Origin: Pelagicoccus sp. SDUM812005 | GTDB lineage: Bacteria; Verrucomicrobiota; Verrucomicrobiia; Opitutales; Opitutaceae | Length of the DNA: 64,000 nt | Direction: 5' to 3' | Assembly (NCBI RefSeq): GCF_031127875.1 | Contig: NZ_JARXIA010000006.1 | Location: 124,001-188,000 of the forward strand | Shown: positions 54,477-63,848 of the stretch, one piece after another | Position numbering within the stretch: position 1 is the stretch's first letter | Layout of the letters: every line of letters starts with the position of its first letter | Position numbers and translations under genes: made by a program | The notes under the pieces: generated by a model | Seen by the model: the letters and a program-made list of their open reading frames with translations, nothing else | The model's database searches: none | Told to the model about the DNA's origin: nothing

Positions 54477-55440
54477 GCAGGATTGTGAAATCAGTTTGTC
54501 GATCGTGGTGCCTTGCTATAACGAGGAGGGCATCCTGGAGGAGTTGCTAGAGCGGGTGCAGAGGGTCGCTGGCGAAGTTGCAGGAGGTGGTTTTGAACTG
54601 ATACTTGTAGACGATGGTTCCAAGGATAGGACATGGGAAATCGTAGAGTCCATGGGGGCTCGCCATGATTGGGTGAAGGGCTTGCGGCTATCTCGAAATT
54701 TCGGTCATCAATGCGCTTTGACTGCGGGGTTGGAGATTGCTCGGGGTGAGTGTGTTTTTATCATAGATGCGGACTTGCAGGATCCGCCTGAGTTGCTGAA
54801 GCCGATGTTCGACAGGCTTCAGGAGGGGTTCGATGTCGTTTATGGGCAACGCGAGTCGCGTGAAGGTGAATCTTGGTTCAAGCTTGCGACGGCGGATGCG
54901 TTTTATCGTTTAATGGAAAAGCTTTCGGATACTCGGATTCCGCGCGACGCTGGGGACTTCCGCCTTATCCGACGCTGTGTCTTGGAGGCGTATCTGAGTA
55001 TGCCGGAGAGACATCGATTCGTTCGCGGCATGATTGCTTGGGCTGGGTTCAGGCAGGTGGCCTTTCCCTACGCTCGCGCCGCGAGGAAGACGGGTGAAAC
55101 GAACTATCCTTTGTCGAAAATGCTTCGTTTGGCGGTGGATGCCATAACGGGATTTTCCATCGTGCCTTTACGTTTCTGCGGGATTCTCGGATTGCTCTCG
55201 ATTTTCGTTTCTTTCTGTCTTCTGGTTTACGTGGGGCTATCCTATTTCGTATTTGGTTCTACTCGGGGCTGGGCTAGCATAGCGGCGATCGTAACGTTTT
55301 TCGGGAGCGTGCAGTTGATCTCCCTGTCCTTGATTGGCGAATACATTGGTCGCAGCTTCATGGAACTGAAGCGTCGCCCGATCTACTTCGTGAGCGAGTC
55401 GGTGAACTCCGACTCGAATAGTACGAAATTAGGTTTGTAG
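54466..55440 (+). CDS. Family 2 glycosyltransferase, polyprenyl-phosphate type (GtrB/DPM1-like)
   Basis: 324 residues. The GT2 core has SIVVPCYNEEGILEELLERV, ILVDDGSKDRTWEIV, LRLSRNFGHQCALTAGLEIA and the metal-binding IIDADLQDPPELL; the acceptor region has DAGDFRLIRRCVLEAY and RKTGETNYPLSKMLRLAVDA. Two C-terminal membrane segments (LGLLSIFVSFCLLVYVGLSY and ASIAAIVTFFGSVQLISLSL) are as in GtrB and yeast-type Dol-P-Man synthases. It transfers a sugar from a nucleotide donor to undecaprenyl phosphate on the cytoplasmic face. The product would feed the PIG-V-like enzyme of the same operon. Confidence 0.93.
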   Translation: MKSEQDCEISLSIVVPCYNEEGILEELLERVQRVAGEVAGGGFELILVDDGSKDRTWEIVESMGARHDWVKGLRLSRNFGHQCALTAGLEIARGECVFIIDADLQDPPELLKPMFDRLQEGFDVVYGQRESREGESWFKLATADAFYRLMEKLSDTRIPRDAGDFRLIRRCVLEAYLSMPERHRFVRGMIAWAGFRQVAFPYARAARKTGETNYPLSKMLRLAVDAITGFSIVPLRFCGILGLLSIFVSFCLLVYVGLSYFVFGSTRGWASIAAIVTFFGSVQLISLSLIGEYIGRSFMELKRRPIYFVSESVNSDSNSTKLGL

Positions 55441-55462
55441 GCCTTTTCCAACACGGTGTGCT

Positions 55463-57250
55463 TTAGTTTGAGTGCTCCAGGAGGAGCATGCGGAATTCTA
55501 GGGTTTGGGGTGGGGCGTTGCCGGTGGTTTTTAATTCCACGGTGACGGGGCCGGGGTGGAGCTCGAGGGTCCCGAGGGCGAGGGGGGCGAAGTCTTTGAC
55601 GTAGGATTCGCCGTTTTGGGTGCGGTCGACGCGGTCGCGTTCCCTGCCGTAGGCAGGGGGCGTGTGGGCTTTCTGGATCGGAGCGGAGGTTTGTTGTCCG
55701 GCGGCGGCGAGCGTGATGGTGGTGCCGATGGCGGATGGGGGCGCGGTGTAGAGCAGGGTGGCTCGGTAGGCGCCGGCTTGGCCGACGTGGGCGTGGAAGG
55801 TGATGCGGTCGGCGTCGCTGGTCCAGTCGGTTAGATAGGAGCAGTTGGGCCATTTGGCGGAGCGCTTGATGTTGCCGCTCCATTGGGCGTCGCGGGCGGG
55901 AAGCTGGGTGACGGCGAGTCCGGCGTAGCCGATGGTGAGGGGGCGTTGTGGGTTGACGGCGTCGGGAGTGAGAAGGGCTTCTTTCCAGTTCGTGGCGGCG
56001 GCTTGGAGGGCGGCGGCTAGATCGGGCTTGCTTGGGGCGAGGTCGTGGAGCTGCCCGCGGTCGGTGGGGATGTGGTAGAGGCGTCCGGCGGAGTCGAGGC
56101 GGTAGTCTTGGCTGCGGGCGCTGACTTGGCCGCTCCAGTAGGAGTAGAGGAGGCGTTGGGGCGCTTGCCAGTCGGGCCTTCCTTGCAGGGCGGGAGCGAG
56201 GCTGATGCCGTCGAGCGGTTGCTTGGGGGTGTGGGGTATCTTGGCGAGTTGGACGAGGGTGGGGAGGAGGTCGATGGAGCCGGCGATGGTTTCGATGGTG
56301 GTGGCGGCTGGGATGGCTTGGGGGTAGCGGATGAAGAGGGGCGAGCGGACGCCGCCTTCGTCGGTGGAGCCTTTCTTGCCGCGCATGGCGCTGTTGTAGC
56401 GGTCGCCGTTGGGGCCGTTGTCGGTGAAGTAGACTACGATGGTGTTTTCTTCGATATCCAGTTCGCGGATACGGGCGAAGATGCGGGCTACGTTTTGGTC
56501 GATGTTTTCAACCATGGCGAGGGAGGCGCGGGTGTGCTGGTGGTCTTCCTTTTGCGGTTCGGTGGCGAGGGAGGTGAGCTTTTTGCCTTGGAAGCGGGCC
56601 CAGTCCTCGTCGGTGGTTTGCATGGGGGAGTGGGGCGTGGGCAGGGCGAGGTAGGTGAAGGAGGGGCGGCCGCGCTTTTGCTGCTCTTCGATGAATTCGA
56701 GTGCGGCGGAGGTGAGGGTGTCGGGGAGGTAGCCGGAGCTGGCGACCATGCGGCCGTTGTGGTCGAGCTGGGCGTCGAAGTAGCTGCCCCAGTGTCCGGA
56801 GGTGAAGCCGTAGTATTCGTCGAAGCCGCGGGTGTTGGGATGGTAGGGGGCTTGGGTTCCGTTGTGCCACTTGCCGAAGGCGCCGGTGGCGTAGCCGGCG
56901 TCGCGGAAGACTTCGGAGATGAGCTGTTCGTCAGCGTCGATGCGTTCGCCGCCGGCTCCGGTCGAGTAGACGCCGCTGCGCGGGTAGTAGCGGCCGGTGA
57001 GAAATTCGGCGCGGGTGGGGGAGCAGACGGGCTGGACGTAGAAGTTTTCGAACTGGGCGCCTTCGGCGGCGAGGCGGTCGAGGGCGGGCGTATCGAGGTT
57101 TTGGTTACCGTGGAGGGAGAGATCTCCCCAGCCTTGGTCGTCGGCGAGGATGACGAGCACGTGGGGGTGTTCGCTGCTGGGAGCGGCGGAGTGCGTGCAT
57201 GGGGAAGCGTGGAGAGCGAGGAGGGCGAGGAGTGCGAAGAGTGGGCGCAT
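55463..57250 (-). CDS. Exported arylsulfatase-type sulfatase (formylglycine enzyme)
   Basis: 595 residues with a signal peptide (PLFALLALLALHASPCTHSA). The sulfatase start VLVILADDQGWGDLSLHGNQ gives metal ligands D37 and D38. C76 in CSPTRAEFLTGR is the cysteine converted to formylglycine; the other signature ENTIVVYFTDNGPNGDR supplies D/N ligands. The C-terminal ~150 residues form an extra beta region (TLLYTAPPSAIGTTITLAAA) seen in marine polysaccharide-active sulfatases. It removes sulfate esters in the periplasm or outside the cell. It is followed on the same strand, but upstream, by a sulfotransferase, and needs a maturation enzyme not in this window. Confidence 0.93.
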   Translation of the reverse strand: MRPLFALLALLALHASPCTHSAAPSSEHPHVLVILADDQGWGDLSLHGNQNLDTPALDRLAAEGAQFENFYVQPVCSPTRAEFLTGRYYPRSGVYSTGAGGERIDADEQLISEVFRDAGYATGAFGKWHNGTQAPYHPNTRGFDEYYGFTSGHWGSYFDAQLDHNGRMVASSGYLPDTLTSAALEFIEEQQKRGRPSFTYLALPTPHSPMQTTDEDWARFQGKKLTSLATEPQKEDHQHTRASLAMVENIDQNVARIFARIRELDIEENTIVVYFTDNGPNGDRYNSAMRGKKGSTDEGGVRSPLFIRYPQAIPAATTIETIAGSIDLLPTLVQLAKIPHTPKQPLDGISLAPALQGRPDWQAPQRLLYSYWSGQVSARSQDYRLDSAGRLYHIPTDRGQLHDLAPSKPDLAAALQAAATNWKEALLTPDAVNPQRPLTIGYAGLAVTQLPARDAQWSGNIKRSAKWPNCSYLTDWTSDADRITFHAHVGQAGAYRATLLYTAPPSAIGTTITLAAAGQQTSAPIQKAHTPPAYGRERDRVDRTQNGESYVKDFAPLALGTLELHPGPVTVELKTTGNAPPQTLEFRMLLLEHSN

Positions 57251-57303
57251 GCGGGGGAGCTAGGTTTGGGGTGGGGCTGGGGCAAGGCCGCGCCTGCACT
57301 TGC

Positions 57304-58023
57304 CTAGGAGTAGCCGAGCTTTTGGCGGGTGGCGGCGACGCGGGGGATGCCTTTGACTCTCTCGAGGATGTCGAGGGAGGACTGGGGGATGGGGTTGGCC
57401 TGGACCTTGAGGGACTTGATTTTGTCGCCGCCGTCGTCGGAGCCCCACTTCCATTCGTAGTCTTTGGGCGGCGGGTAGGAGTCGACGCCTTCGCTGCGTT
57501 CGGAGCCGAGGAAGGCGAAGATTTTTTCGGTCCAGTGGATGGGGTCGCTGACGAGGTCTTCGTAGCGGACCCAGAAGTTTCGTTGGCCGTCGTCGGGGAA
57601 GCGGGAGAGGAGGCTGTCGTAGGACTTGGACCAGTAGTTGGCGAGCCAGCGGTCGATGGGGCCTTCGGGCATGAGGGGCTCGATCTTGCGGAAGACCATT
57701 TTGCGCAGGGAGGCGACGTTGGTGTGCACGTCGCGGGTGAGGATGAGGTGTCGGGTGTCGGGGACGTTGGGGAGCTTGGGGTAGCGGCTGGCGTCGTTGA
57801 ACCAGGAGGGGCGCTTGAGCACGATGATGCGTTCGTCGCAGAGGGCGTGGATTTTTTCGAGGGCGTCGGCGGACTGGTATTTGGTGAAGTTGACTTCGGG
57901 CAGGCTGGAGATGTCGGGGGCGGCGGACATGAGGGCCTTGAGCAGGGTGGAGCCGGAGCGCATGGTGCTGAGCTCGATGGCGATGGTTCTGGGCGCGGTG
58001 CTGGGTCCTGGCTTCTGGGTCAT
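57304..58023 (-). CDS. Sulfotransferase family protein
   Basis: 239 residues from the ATG at 58023. The PAPS 5'-phosphosulfate loop is IELSTMRSGSTLLKALM and the 3'-phosphate region is HLILTRDVHTNVASLRKMVF; RYEDLVSDPIHWTEKIFAFL also fits the family. It is soluble and cytoplasmic. Such enzymes transfer sulfate from PAPS to carbohydrate or other hydroxyls. The adjacent sulfatase is transcribed in the same direction 53 bases downstream, an opposed pair of activities. Codons 2-13 (MTQKPGPSTAPRT) are encoded by a CCCAGAAGCC-type micro-repeat, so the extreme N-terminus may be recent. Confidence 0.82.
   Translation of the reverse strand: MTQKPGPSTAPRTIAIELSTMRSGSTLLKALMSAAPDISSLPEVNFTKYQSADALEKIHALCDERIIVLKRPSWFNDASRYPKLPNVPDTRHLILTRDVHTNVASLRKMVFRKIEPLMPEGPIDRWLANYWSKSYDSLLSRFPDDGQRNFWVRYEDLVSDPIHWTEKIFAFLGSERSEGVDSYPPPKDYEWKWGSDDGGDKIKSLKVQANPIPQSSLDILERVKGIPRVAATRQKLGYS
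57985..58020. repeat. GGTTCTGGG-type micro-repeat at the sulfotransferase start
   Basis: GGTTCTGGG, CTGGGTCCTGG and CTTCTGGGT lie in series directly after the sulfotransferase ATG (minus strand reads CCCAGAAGCC and CCCAGAACC). The units match those at 42126-42171 and 18747-18782. Confidence 0.45.
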
Positions 58024-58172
58024 GGGAGAGAGATGGAAGTTCTTCGTTGGTCGCTTAGGGGTGATGGGGAATGGGGCGGTGGGAGCCAAGGTTTTTTGCG
58101 GTCGGGGCGGGGCTGGGGTAAAAAAGCTTTCCTTGGGTTGCCAGCGGGATAGGGTTCGGGCTCTTTTTTATC

Positions 58173-59609
58173 ATGCCAAACTCACAGTCACCCATTACGA
58201 ACGTGTTGGCGGAGCGTTACGCTTCTCCTGCGATGAAGGCAATTTGGTCGCCCGAGGGGCGTATCCTGATCGAGCGCGATTACTGGATCGCGGTGATGAA
58301 GGGCCAACGCGAGCTGGGCTTGAACATCCCGGTCAAGGCGATCAAGGCCTACGAGAAGGTGAAGGGGAACATCGACCTCGCTTCCATCGACGCTCGGGAG
58401 CGGGTCTGCCTGCACGACGTGAAGGCGCGTATCGACGAGTTTTCGGCCTTGGCTGGCTACGAGTACATCCACGTGGGCATGACGAGCCGCGACTTGACGG
58501 AGAACGTGGAGCAGCTGCAGGTGCTGCGTGCCTTGGAGCTGGTGCGCACGAAGGTGGTCGCGGCGCTGAACAAGATTTCCGAGCGGGCGGTGGAGTATCG
58601 CACCTTGATGATCACCGGTCGCACGCACAACGTGCCGGCTCAGGCGACGACGATGGGCAAGCGCTTGGCGATGGGCGGGCAGGAGCTTTTGATCGCGATC
58701 GACCGCTTGCACGACTTGATCGAGCGCTATCCTGCTCGTGGCCTGAAGGGCGCGGTGGGTACGCAGCTCGACCAGCAGACCCTTTTCGAGGGCGACGCCA
58801 AGAAGGTGCTGCAGCTCGAGGAGAAGATCGTCGAGCACCTCGGTTTCAAGAAGTCGCTCAAGAACGTGGGGCAGGTTTATCCGCGTAGTTTGGATTTGGA
58901 TACCGTTACGGCTCTCGAGCAGGTCTCCTCGGCCGCTGCCAACATGACGAATACGATTCGTTTGATGGCGGGGCAGGGCTTGATGACGGAAGGTTTCTTG
59001 AAGGGGCAGGTCGGTTCTTCGGCGATGCCGCACAAGGTGAATTGCCGCAGCAGCGAGCGCGTGCATGGTTTTTGTACCCTTCTCAAGGGCTACGCGGCGA
59101 TGGCTTCCGGTCTGGTCGGTGACCAGTGGAACGAGGGCGACGTCTCTTGCTCGGTGGTACGTCGCGTGATGCTGCCGGACTCCTTTTACGCGATCGACGG
59201 TTTGCTCGAGGCGTACATCACGGTGCTCGGCAACATGGGAGTATTCGAGGAGGCGATCGCGGCGGAAAACGCGGTGCAGCTGCCGTTCCTGGCGACGACT
59301 TCCATTCTGATGGAGAGCGTGAAGGCCGGGGCGGGCCGCGAGGTGGCCCACGAGGCGATCAAGGAAGCGGCCTTGGAGGCGAGCAAGTTTATCCGTCAGG
59401 GACGCGGGCAGGAGGCGGACTTGATCGGCCTGCTTGCCAAGGACGATCGTATTCCGCTCGGCCTGAAGGAGCTGGAGGCGATCATCGGCAACTCGAAGCG
59501 TTTCATCGGCGCCGCTCCGCAGCAGGTCGACCAGTTCAAGCGCGAGGTTGCCAAGTGGGTGAAGAAGTTCCCCGAGGCGACCAAGGTAAAGCCCGGGCGC
59601 ATGCTCTAG
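58173..59609 (+). CDS. purB: Adenylosuccinate lyase
   Basis: 478 residues. Fumarase-superfamily motifs are present: the opening YASPAMKAIWSPEGRILIER, the catalytic-His block MITGRTHNVPAQATTMGKRL, and the signature GSSAMPHKVN with the mobile catalytic Ser. The text YEYIHVGMTSRDLTENVEQL is typical of PurB. It makes AMP from adenylosuccinate and also acts earlier in de novo purine synthesis, in the cytoplasm. It is monocistronic, followed by a strong terminator. Confidence 0.96.
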   Translation: MPNSQSPITNVLAERYASPAMKAIWSPEGRILIERDYWIAVMKGQRELGLNIPVKAIKAYEKVKGNIDLASIDARERVCLHDVKARIDEFSALAGYEYIHVGMTSRDLTENVEQLQVLRALELVRTKVVAALNKISERAVEYRTLMITGRTHNVPAQATTMGKRLAMGGQELLIAIDRLHDLIERYPARGLKGAVGTQLDQQTLFEGDAKKVLQLEEKIVEHLGFKKSLKNVGQVYPRSLDLDTVTALEQVSSAAANMTNTIRLMAGQGLMTEGFLKGQVGSSAMPHKVNCRSSERVHGFCTLLKGYAAMASGLVGDQWNEGDVSCSVVRRVMLPDSFYAIDGLLEAYITVLGNMGVFEEAIAAENAVQLPFLATTSILMESVKAGAGREVAHEAIKEAALEASKFIRQGRGQEADLIGLLAKDDRIPLGLKELEAIIGNSKRFIGAAPQQVDQFKREVAKWVKKFPEATKVKPGRML

Positions 59610-59635
59610 CCCGTAGGTTGATTTTCGATACAGTT

Positions 59636-59664
59636 AAGGCCACCTTTTGCAGGGTGGCCTTTTT
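59636..59664 (+). terminator. Terminator of purB
   Basis: AAGGCCACC and GGTGGCCTT form a 9-bp stem with a short TTTTGCAG loop, followed by TTTC. It sits between purB and the convergent DUF1573 gene and could act for both. Confidence 0.88.
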
Positions 59665-59700
59665 CGTGGGCGAATGGGGTAGGTCCTGCCTTGCGCTGAG

Positions 59701-60414
59701 CTAGCGGACGTAGGCGTAAATTGGATACCGTTTTAGGATATCGTTTTCGTCTTGTTCGCTGACGAGCAGGAAGGTGTCGCGGGATTTGACGTCGAGAGAT
59801 TTTGGGGTGAGCTTGACGGTGTATTTGAGCCCTTCGGTAACGGTTTCGATCTCGTAGTCGAACTGGGCCGGTTGGTCGGCGTCCTTGCGGGCGAGGCCGC
59901 TGAGCGTCATGGGGGATCTCTCGTGGAAGGTGATTTCGATGGTTTGGGTGCTGGCTTCGGCGCCGAGCTTCCAGAAGCGTACGCGGGGGGCGAGGGTGAC
60001 GGGCACGGGGATATCGACTTCGAGCTTCAGCTCGTAGGTGTCTTGGCTTCCTTCGGCGTTTTCGGTCACGACGGTGATGAGCTTGCGCTGCTTGCCTTGG
60101 CGGGAGCCGATGGTGAAGATGGCGTTGAGCTCGCCGCTTTCGCCGGGTTCGTAAACCTTTTTGCTAAGGGTGGGCACGGTGCAACCGCAGGAGGCGGAGG
60201 TCTCGAGGATGGTGACAGGGGTGTCGCCGGTGTTGGTGAAGGGGTAGGTGGCTTCCACGGATTCGTCGCCGAATTCGGTCTCGAAGCTTTGCGTTTCGGT
60301 CGCCCACTCGAGGGAGGCGGTCCAAGCGAGGGCGGGGGCGGCGAGGCCGCACAGGAAGGCGGCTAGAAGCCGGCGGACGGGGGCGGGGAGCGTACAAGAT
60401 CGAGTTGAAATCAT
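59701..60414 (-). CDS. Exported DUF1573 protein
   Basis: Started at MISTRSCTLPAPVRRLLAAF (237 residues) because a signal peptide follows (LLAAFLCGLAAPALAW); a longer in-frame extension is proline-rich shadow. The DUF1573 domain shows YPFTNTGDTPVTILETSASC followed by GCTVPTLSKKVYEPGESGEL, with the conserved SCGC-type cysteine pair, as an Ig-like fold. A second beta domain follows (APRVRFWKLG). These proteins are common in Bacteroidota and Verrucomicrobiota and have no assigned role. It is divergent from rph, with 151 bases between. Confidence 0.85.
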   Translation of the reverse strand: MISTRSCTLPAPVRRLLAAFLCGLAAPALAWTASLEWATETQSFETEFGDESVEATYPFTNTGDTPVTILETSASCGCTVPTLSKKVYEPGESGELNAIFTIGSRQGKQRKLITVVTENAEGSQDTYELKLEVDIPVPVTLAPRVRFWKLGAEASTQTIEITFHERSPMTLSGLARKDADQPAQFDYEIETVTEGLKYTVKLTPKSLDVKSRDTFLLVSEQDENDILKRYPIYAYVR

Positions 60415-60565
60415 GTTGGCTAGGATGATCGGTTTCCGTCGGAAAAGTTCAATCCTTCTTTCGGCGGGGCGGGGGCTGGGTGGATGGGAGGAATTTCGCG
60501 CGGCTGCGCTTTTGCGGAGAATTTGAGTTGTGTGGAGGTGGGGGAGGGGTTGTGCTGCGCGACTT

Positions 60566-61324
60566 ATGAGCAGCTTTTCCAGACCAGACGGGCGCGCCTG
60601 CGACGCCTTGCGCGAGATATCTTTCCAAGCCGATTTTGCGGCGAATGCCACCGGGTCTGTGCTGGTGAGCTTTGGGGACACCAAGGTGATTTGCGGTGCG
60701 ATGCTGGAAAAGCGAGTCCCCGGCTGGATGCGGGCTCAGAACGTTTCGGGCGGCTGGTTGACGGCCGAGTACTCGATGCTGCCGTACAGCACCTTGGATC
60801 GGAAGCAGCGGGACGCGAGCCGAGGCAAGCAGGACGGGCGCGGGGTGGAGATCCAGCGCTTGATCGGGCGTTCCTTGCGAGCGGTGATCGATTTGCAAAA
60901 GCTGCCTGGGCATACGCTCTGGGTGGATTGCGACGTCTTGCAGGCGGATGGCGGCACCCGTACGGCTTCTATTACAGGAGCGTACTTGGCGGCGCGGCTA
61001 GCGGTGCAGAAGCTGATCGACGCGGGGACTTTGAAGGAAAATCCGTTCAGCGATTCGATCGCGGCGGTCAGCGTGGGCATCTACGAAGGGCAGCCAGTTT
61101 TGGATCTTCCCTACATCGAGGATCGCGACGCGAGCGTGGACTTCAACGTGGTGATGACGGGAAAGGGCGAGTTCGTCGAGCTGCAGGGCACGGGCGAGGA
61201 AGCAACCTTTTCGGAAGACGAGCTGGCGAAACTGATCGGCTTGGCGAAGAAGGGAATCAAGGAATTGTCCGCTATGCAGGCAAGTTTCCTGACCCAACGC
61301 TTGCTGGGCGACCTGAAGCTCTAG
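60566..61324 (+). CDS. rph: Ribonuclease PH
   Basis: 252 residues from the ATG at 60566. Family blocks include SRPDGRACDALREISFQADF, GSVLVSFGDTKVICGAMLE, TAEYSMLPYST, RDASRGKQDGRGVEIQRLIG followed by RSLRAVIDL, DCDVLQADGGTRTASITGA and DLPYIEDRDASVDFNVVMTG. It trims tRNA 3' ends phosphorolytically in the cytoplasm. The C-terminal text LQGTGEEATFSEDELAKLIG is complete. The ATG chosen follows GCGCGACTT, a weak ribosome site; an alternative at 60530 lacks family similarity. Confidence 0.96.
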   Translation: MSSFSRPDGRACDALREISFQADFAANATGSVLVSFGDTKVICGAMLEKRVPGWMRAQNVSGGWLTAEYSMLPYSTLDRKQRDASRGKQDGRGVEIQRLIGRSLRAVIDLQKLPGHTLWVDCDVLQADGGTRTASITGAYLAARLAVQKLIDAGTLKENPFSDSIAAVSVGIYEGQPVLDLPYIEDRDASVDFNVVMTGKGEFVELQGTGEEATFSEDELAKLIGLAKKGIKELSAMQASFLTQRLLGDLKL

Positions 61325-61529
61325 GCTTTCGGCTTTTTTATTTCTGCTAACGGGAAGGGCGCCTGCCTGCGAAGCGGCCCTCTTTCCATGAATATCCTTC
61401 GTCTGGGGCCTGAATATCCCTAATTCGCGGAGCTTGGGACTTACGCATTTCTTTGTTTTGGGCAGTTGGGGTGTTGATTAACAAGTGAGAAGCGTTTTTG
61501 CTCTGCTCGCTAATTTTCCAGCACAGGCT

Positions 61530-62711
61530 ATGAATATTCACGAATACCAGGCGAAGAAACTATTTGAAGAATATGGCATCCCTTGTCCAAAGGGTGCCGC
61601 GACAAGTTCGAGCGAGGAGTTCGAATCTTGCATCGACAGTTTAGGTGAAGGCCTGGTTGTCGTGAAATCGCAAATACACGCGGGCGGTCGCGGCAAGGGA
61701 ACGTTCACCGACGGTTTCAAGGGAGGCGTCAAGCTTGCCAAGACCAAGGAGGAGGCGATCGAGTACGCGAACAAGATGCTCGGCAACACGCTAGTCACCA
61801 TCCAGACCGGCGAAGCGGGTCGCAAGGTGCAGACCATCTACTTCACGGAAGGGGCTGACATCAAGAAGGAGTACTACCTCGCCATCCTGCTCGACCGCGC
61901 GACGTCCCGTCCTGTGATCGTGGCCTCCACTGAAGGCGGCATGGACATCGAGACGGTTGCCGAGGAAACGCCCGAGCGCATCTTCAAGGTCTTCATCGAT
62001 CCTGCTTACGGGCTGGCGGACTTCCAGCTCCGCGAGCTCGTGACCAAGCTCGGTCTCAGCAAGCTCGAGTCCAAGAACGCGGCCAAGCTCATCCGCAATC
62101 TCTATACTATGTTCTGGGAAAAGGACGCGGACATGATCGAGATCAATCCGCTCATCACGACGGAGGCGGAAGACGTGCTCGCTCTGGACGCGAAGGTCAG
62201 TTTCGACTCCAACGCCCTTTACCGCCACCCTGAGATCCAGGCCCTGCGCGACCTGAACGAGGAGGACCCGAAGGAAATCGAGGCCTCCAAGTACGACCTT
62301 TCCTATATCGCTCTCGACGGTTCGATCGCCTGTTTGGTAAACGGAGCGGGCTTGGCGATGTCGACCATGGACATCATCCAGCACTTCGGCGGCAGCCCGG
62401 CTAACTTCCTCGACGTAGGCGGCGGCGCTTCCAAAGAGCAGGTGATCGCGGCGTTCAAGATCATCTTGGGCGACCCCAACGTGAAGGGAATCTTCGTCAA
62501 CATCTTCGGCGGCATCATGGACTGCGACGTTATCGCTAACGGTATCGTGGAAGCGGTGAAGGAAGTCGGTCTCGAGCTGCCGCTGGTAGTTCGCCTCGAA
62601 GGCAACAACGTCGTAGCGGGTCGCAAGACGCTCGATAGCTCCGGCCTCACGATCGTAACTGGAGACAGCATGGCGGACGCCGCGCAAAAGATCGCTAACC
62701 TCGTCGCCTAA
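61530..62711 (+). CDS. sucC: Succinyl-CoA synthetase, ADP/GDP-forming, beta subunit
   Basis: 393 residues starting [20 protein letters not shown], the standard start; a frame extension to 61485 is not family-like. The ATP-grasp domain has [20 protein letters not shown] and [20 protein letters not shown], and the CoA-ligase-type domain shows [40 protein letters not shown] and [20 protein letters not shown]. With SucD it interconverts succinyl-CoA and succinate with nucleotide in the TCA cycle. sucD starts 29 bases downstream. The 205-base leader upstream of the start has no clear hairpin terminator but is AT-rich near 61471-61490. Confidence 0.97.
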   Translation: MNIHEYQAKKLFEEYGIPCPKGAATSSSEEFESCIDSLGEGLVVVKSQIHAGGRGKGTFTDGFKGGVKLAKTKEEAIEYANKMLGNTLVTIQTGEAGRKVQTIYFTEGADIKKEYYLAILLDRATSRPVIVASTEGGMDIETVAEETPERIFKVFIDPAYGLADFQLRELVTKLGLSKLESKNAAKLIRNLYTMFWEKDADMIEINPLITTEAEDVLALDAKVSFDSNALYRHPEIQALRDLNEEDPKEIEASKYDLSYIALDGSIACLVNGAGLAMSTMDIIQHFGGSPANFLDVGGGASKEQVIAAFKIILGDPNVKGIFVNIFGGIMDCDVIANGIVEAVKEVGLELPLVVRLEGNNVVAGRKTLDSSGLTIVTGDSMADAAQKIANLVA

Positions 62712-62740
62712 CAACTGCCGACCTCAACACCATTTAAGAT

Positions 62741-63664
62741 ATGTCCATTCTCATCACACCCGAGACTAAGATCATCATCCAAGGCATTACCGGCGAGTTC
62801 GGCGCGCGTCACGCGCGTCTTTCGCTCGACTACGGTACGCAGGTTGCAGCTGGCGTGACGCCAGGCAAGGGCGGCCAAGTCTTCGAGCACGACGGCAAGA
62901 GCGTGCCCATCTACAACTCCGTGAAGGACGCTGTCGAAGCGACTGGCGCGACTGTATCCGTAATCTTCGTACCGCCTCCATTCGCGGCTGACGCGATCCT
63001 CGAGTGCGTCGACGCGGAGGTCGATCTCGCGGTCGCGATCACGGAAGGCATTCCGGTCCGCGACATGGTTCGCGTGAAGCGGGCGATGGCTGGCAGCAAG
63101 ACGCGTTTGGTCGGTCCGAATTGCCCAGGCCTCGTAAGCCCAGGCGAAGGGGAAGACTCGAAGGGCGGCTGCCGCATCGGCATCGCTCCTGGCTACATTC
63201 ACAAGAAGGGCCACGTGGGCGTGGTTTCGCGATCCGGCACTTTGACCTACGAAGCGGTTTACCAGCTCACGGTTAAGGACATCGGTCAGTCCACTTGCGT
63301 GGGTATCGGCGGCGACCCGGTCAACGGAACTTCGCACCTCGACGTGATCAAGCTCTTCAACGAAGACCCGGACACGCATGGCATCATCCTCATCGGCGAA
63401 ATCGGCGGAAACGCGGAAGTCGAAGCGGCTCGCTGGATCAAGGAGAACTGCAGCAAGCCGGTTGCCGGATTCATCGCTGGTGCGACTGCTCCTCCAGGCC
63501 GTCGCATGGGCCACGCCGGCGCGATCGTCGGCGGCGCGGAAGATACCGCGGAAGCGAAGATCAAGGTCTTCAAGGAGTGCGGTATCGAAGTTGCGGATAC
63601 GCCATCCGACATGGCCGACGCCTTGCTTCGCGCCGCGAAGGCCAAGGGCGTAACGCTCAGCTAA
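62741..63664 (+). CDS. sucD: Succinyl-CoA synthetase alpha subunit
   Basis: 307 residues. The CoA-binding domain reads [20 protein letters not shown] and [20 protein letters not shown]; the ligase part has [40 protein letters not shown] and the active-site His in [13 protein letters not shown]. It forms the phosphohistidine intermediate in succinyl-CoA synthetase, partnering the sucC product. A strong terminator follows. Codon use is more C-ending than in neighbouring surface genes, as expected for a highly expressed enzyme. Confidence 0.97.
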   Translation: MSILITPETKIIIQGITGEFGARHARLSLDYGTQVAAGVTPGKGGQVFEHDGKSVPIYNSVKDAVEATGATVSVIFVPPPFAADAILECVDAEVDLAVAITEGIPVRDMVRVKRAMAGSKTRLVGPNCPGLVSPGEGEDSKGGCRIGIAPGYIHKKGHVGVVSRSGTLTYEAVYQLTVKDIGQSTCVGIGGDPVNGTSHLDVIKLFNEDPDTHGIILIGEIGGNAEVEAARWIKENCSKPVAGFIAGATAPPGRRMGHAGAIVGGAEDTAEAKIKVFKECGIEVADTPSDMADALLRAAKAKGVTLS

Positions 63665-63688
63665 GCGAGCGCTCGCGTTTGAAATTTG

Positions 63689-63719
63689 AGGACGCCCCTG
63701 AGAGGGGGCGTCCTTTTTT
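63689..63719 (+). terminator. Rho-independent terminator of sucCD
   Basis: AGGACGCCCC and GGGGCGTCCT form a 10-bp stem with a TGAGAG loop, followed by TTTTTT. Confidence 0.93.
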
Positions 63720-63729
63720 GTTTAATCGT

Positions 63730-63757
63730 GTAGGGCTGTCGCTTGCGACAAGCCGCG
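63730..63757 (+). repeat. REP hairpin 1, GTAG family, upstream of the RAYT gene
   Basis: GTAG is followed by GGCTGTCGC, loop TT, and GCGACAAGCC with a single bulged A (9 pairs), then GCG. This is the classic GTAG-headed, bulged REP geometry recognised by RAYT transposases. A matching element in reverse orientation is at 27056-27086. Confidence 0.85.
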
Positions 63758-63775
63758 ATGGAGGGTCAACTGGCG

Positions 63776-63810
63776 GTAGGGATCGGCAGGTGCGCGATCG
63801 TCAGCCGCGG
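63776..63810 (+). repeat. REP hairpin 2 (degenerate) in tandem with hairpin 1
   Basis: GTAGG then GATCG ... CGATC (5-bp stem) and the tail GTCAGCCGCGG align with hairpin 1 (GTAGG head, AGCCGCG tail then GTGG/ATGG). The two GTAG heads are 46 bases apart in the same orientation. Confidence 0.6.
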
Positions 63811-63848
63811 TGGTTGATAAATTCGAGTTCGTGGATTGGATATTTCCT

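Noticed and set aside
61325..61529. Possible riboswitch or leader in the sucC upstream region
   Set aside because: Only a weak GGGAAGGGC / GCCCTCTTTCC pairing was found; no known riboswitch core could be recognised.
63665..63676. GCGAGCGCTCGC palindrome just after the sucD stop
   Set aside because: It is short, GC-rich and without a T-run; the real terminator follows at 63689.
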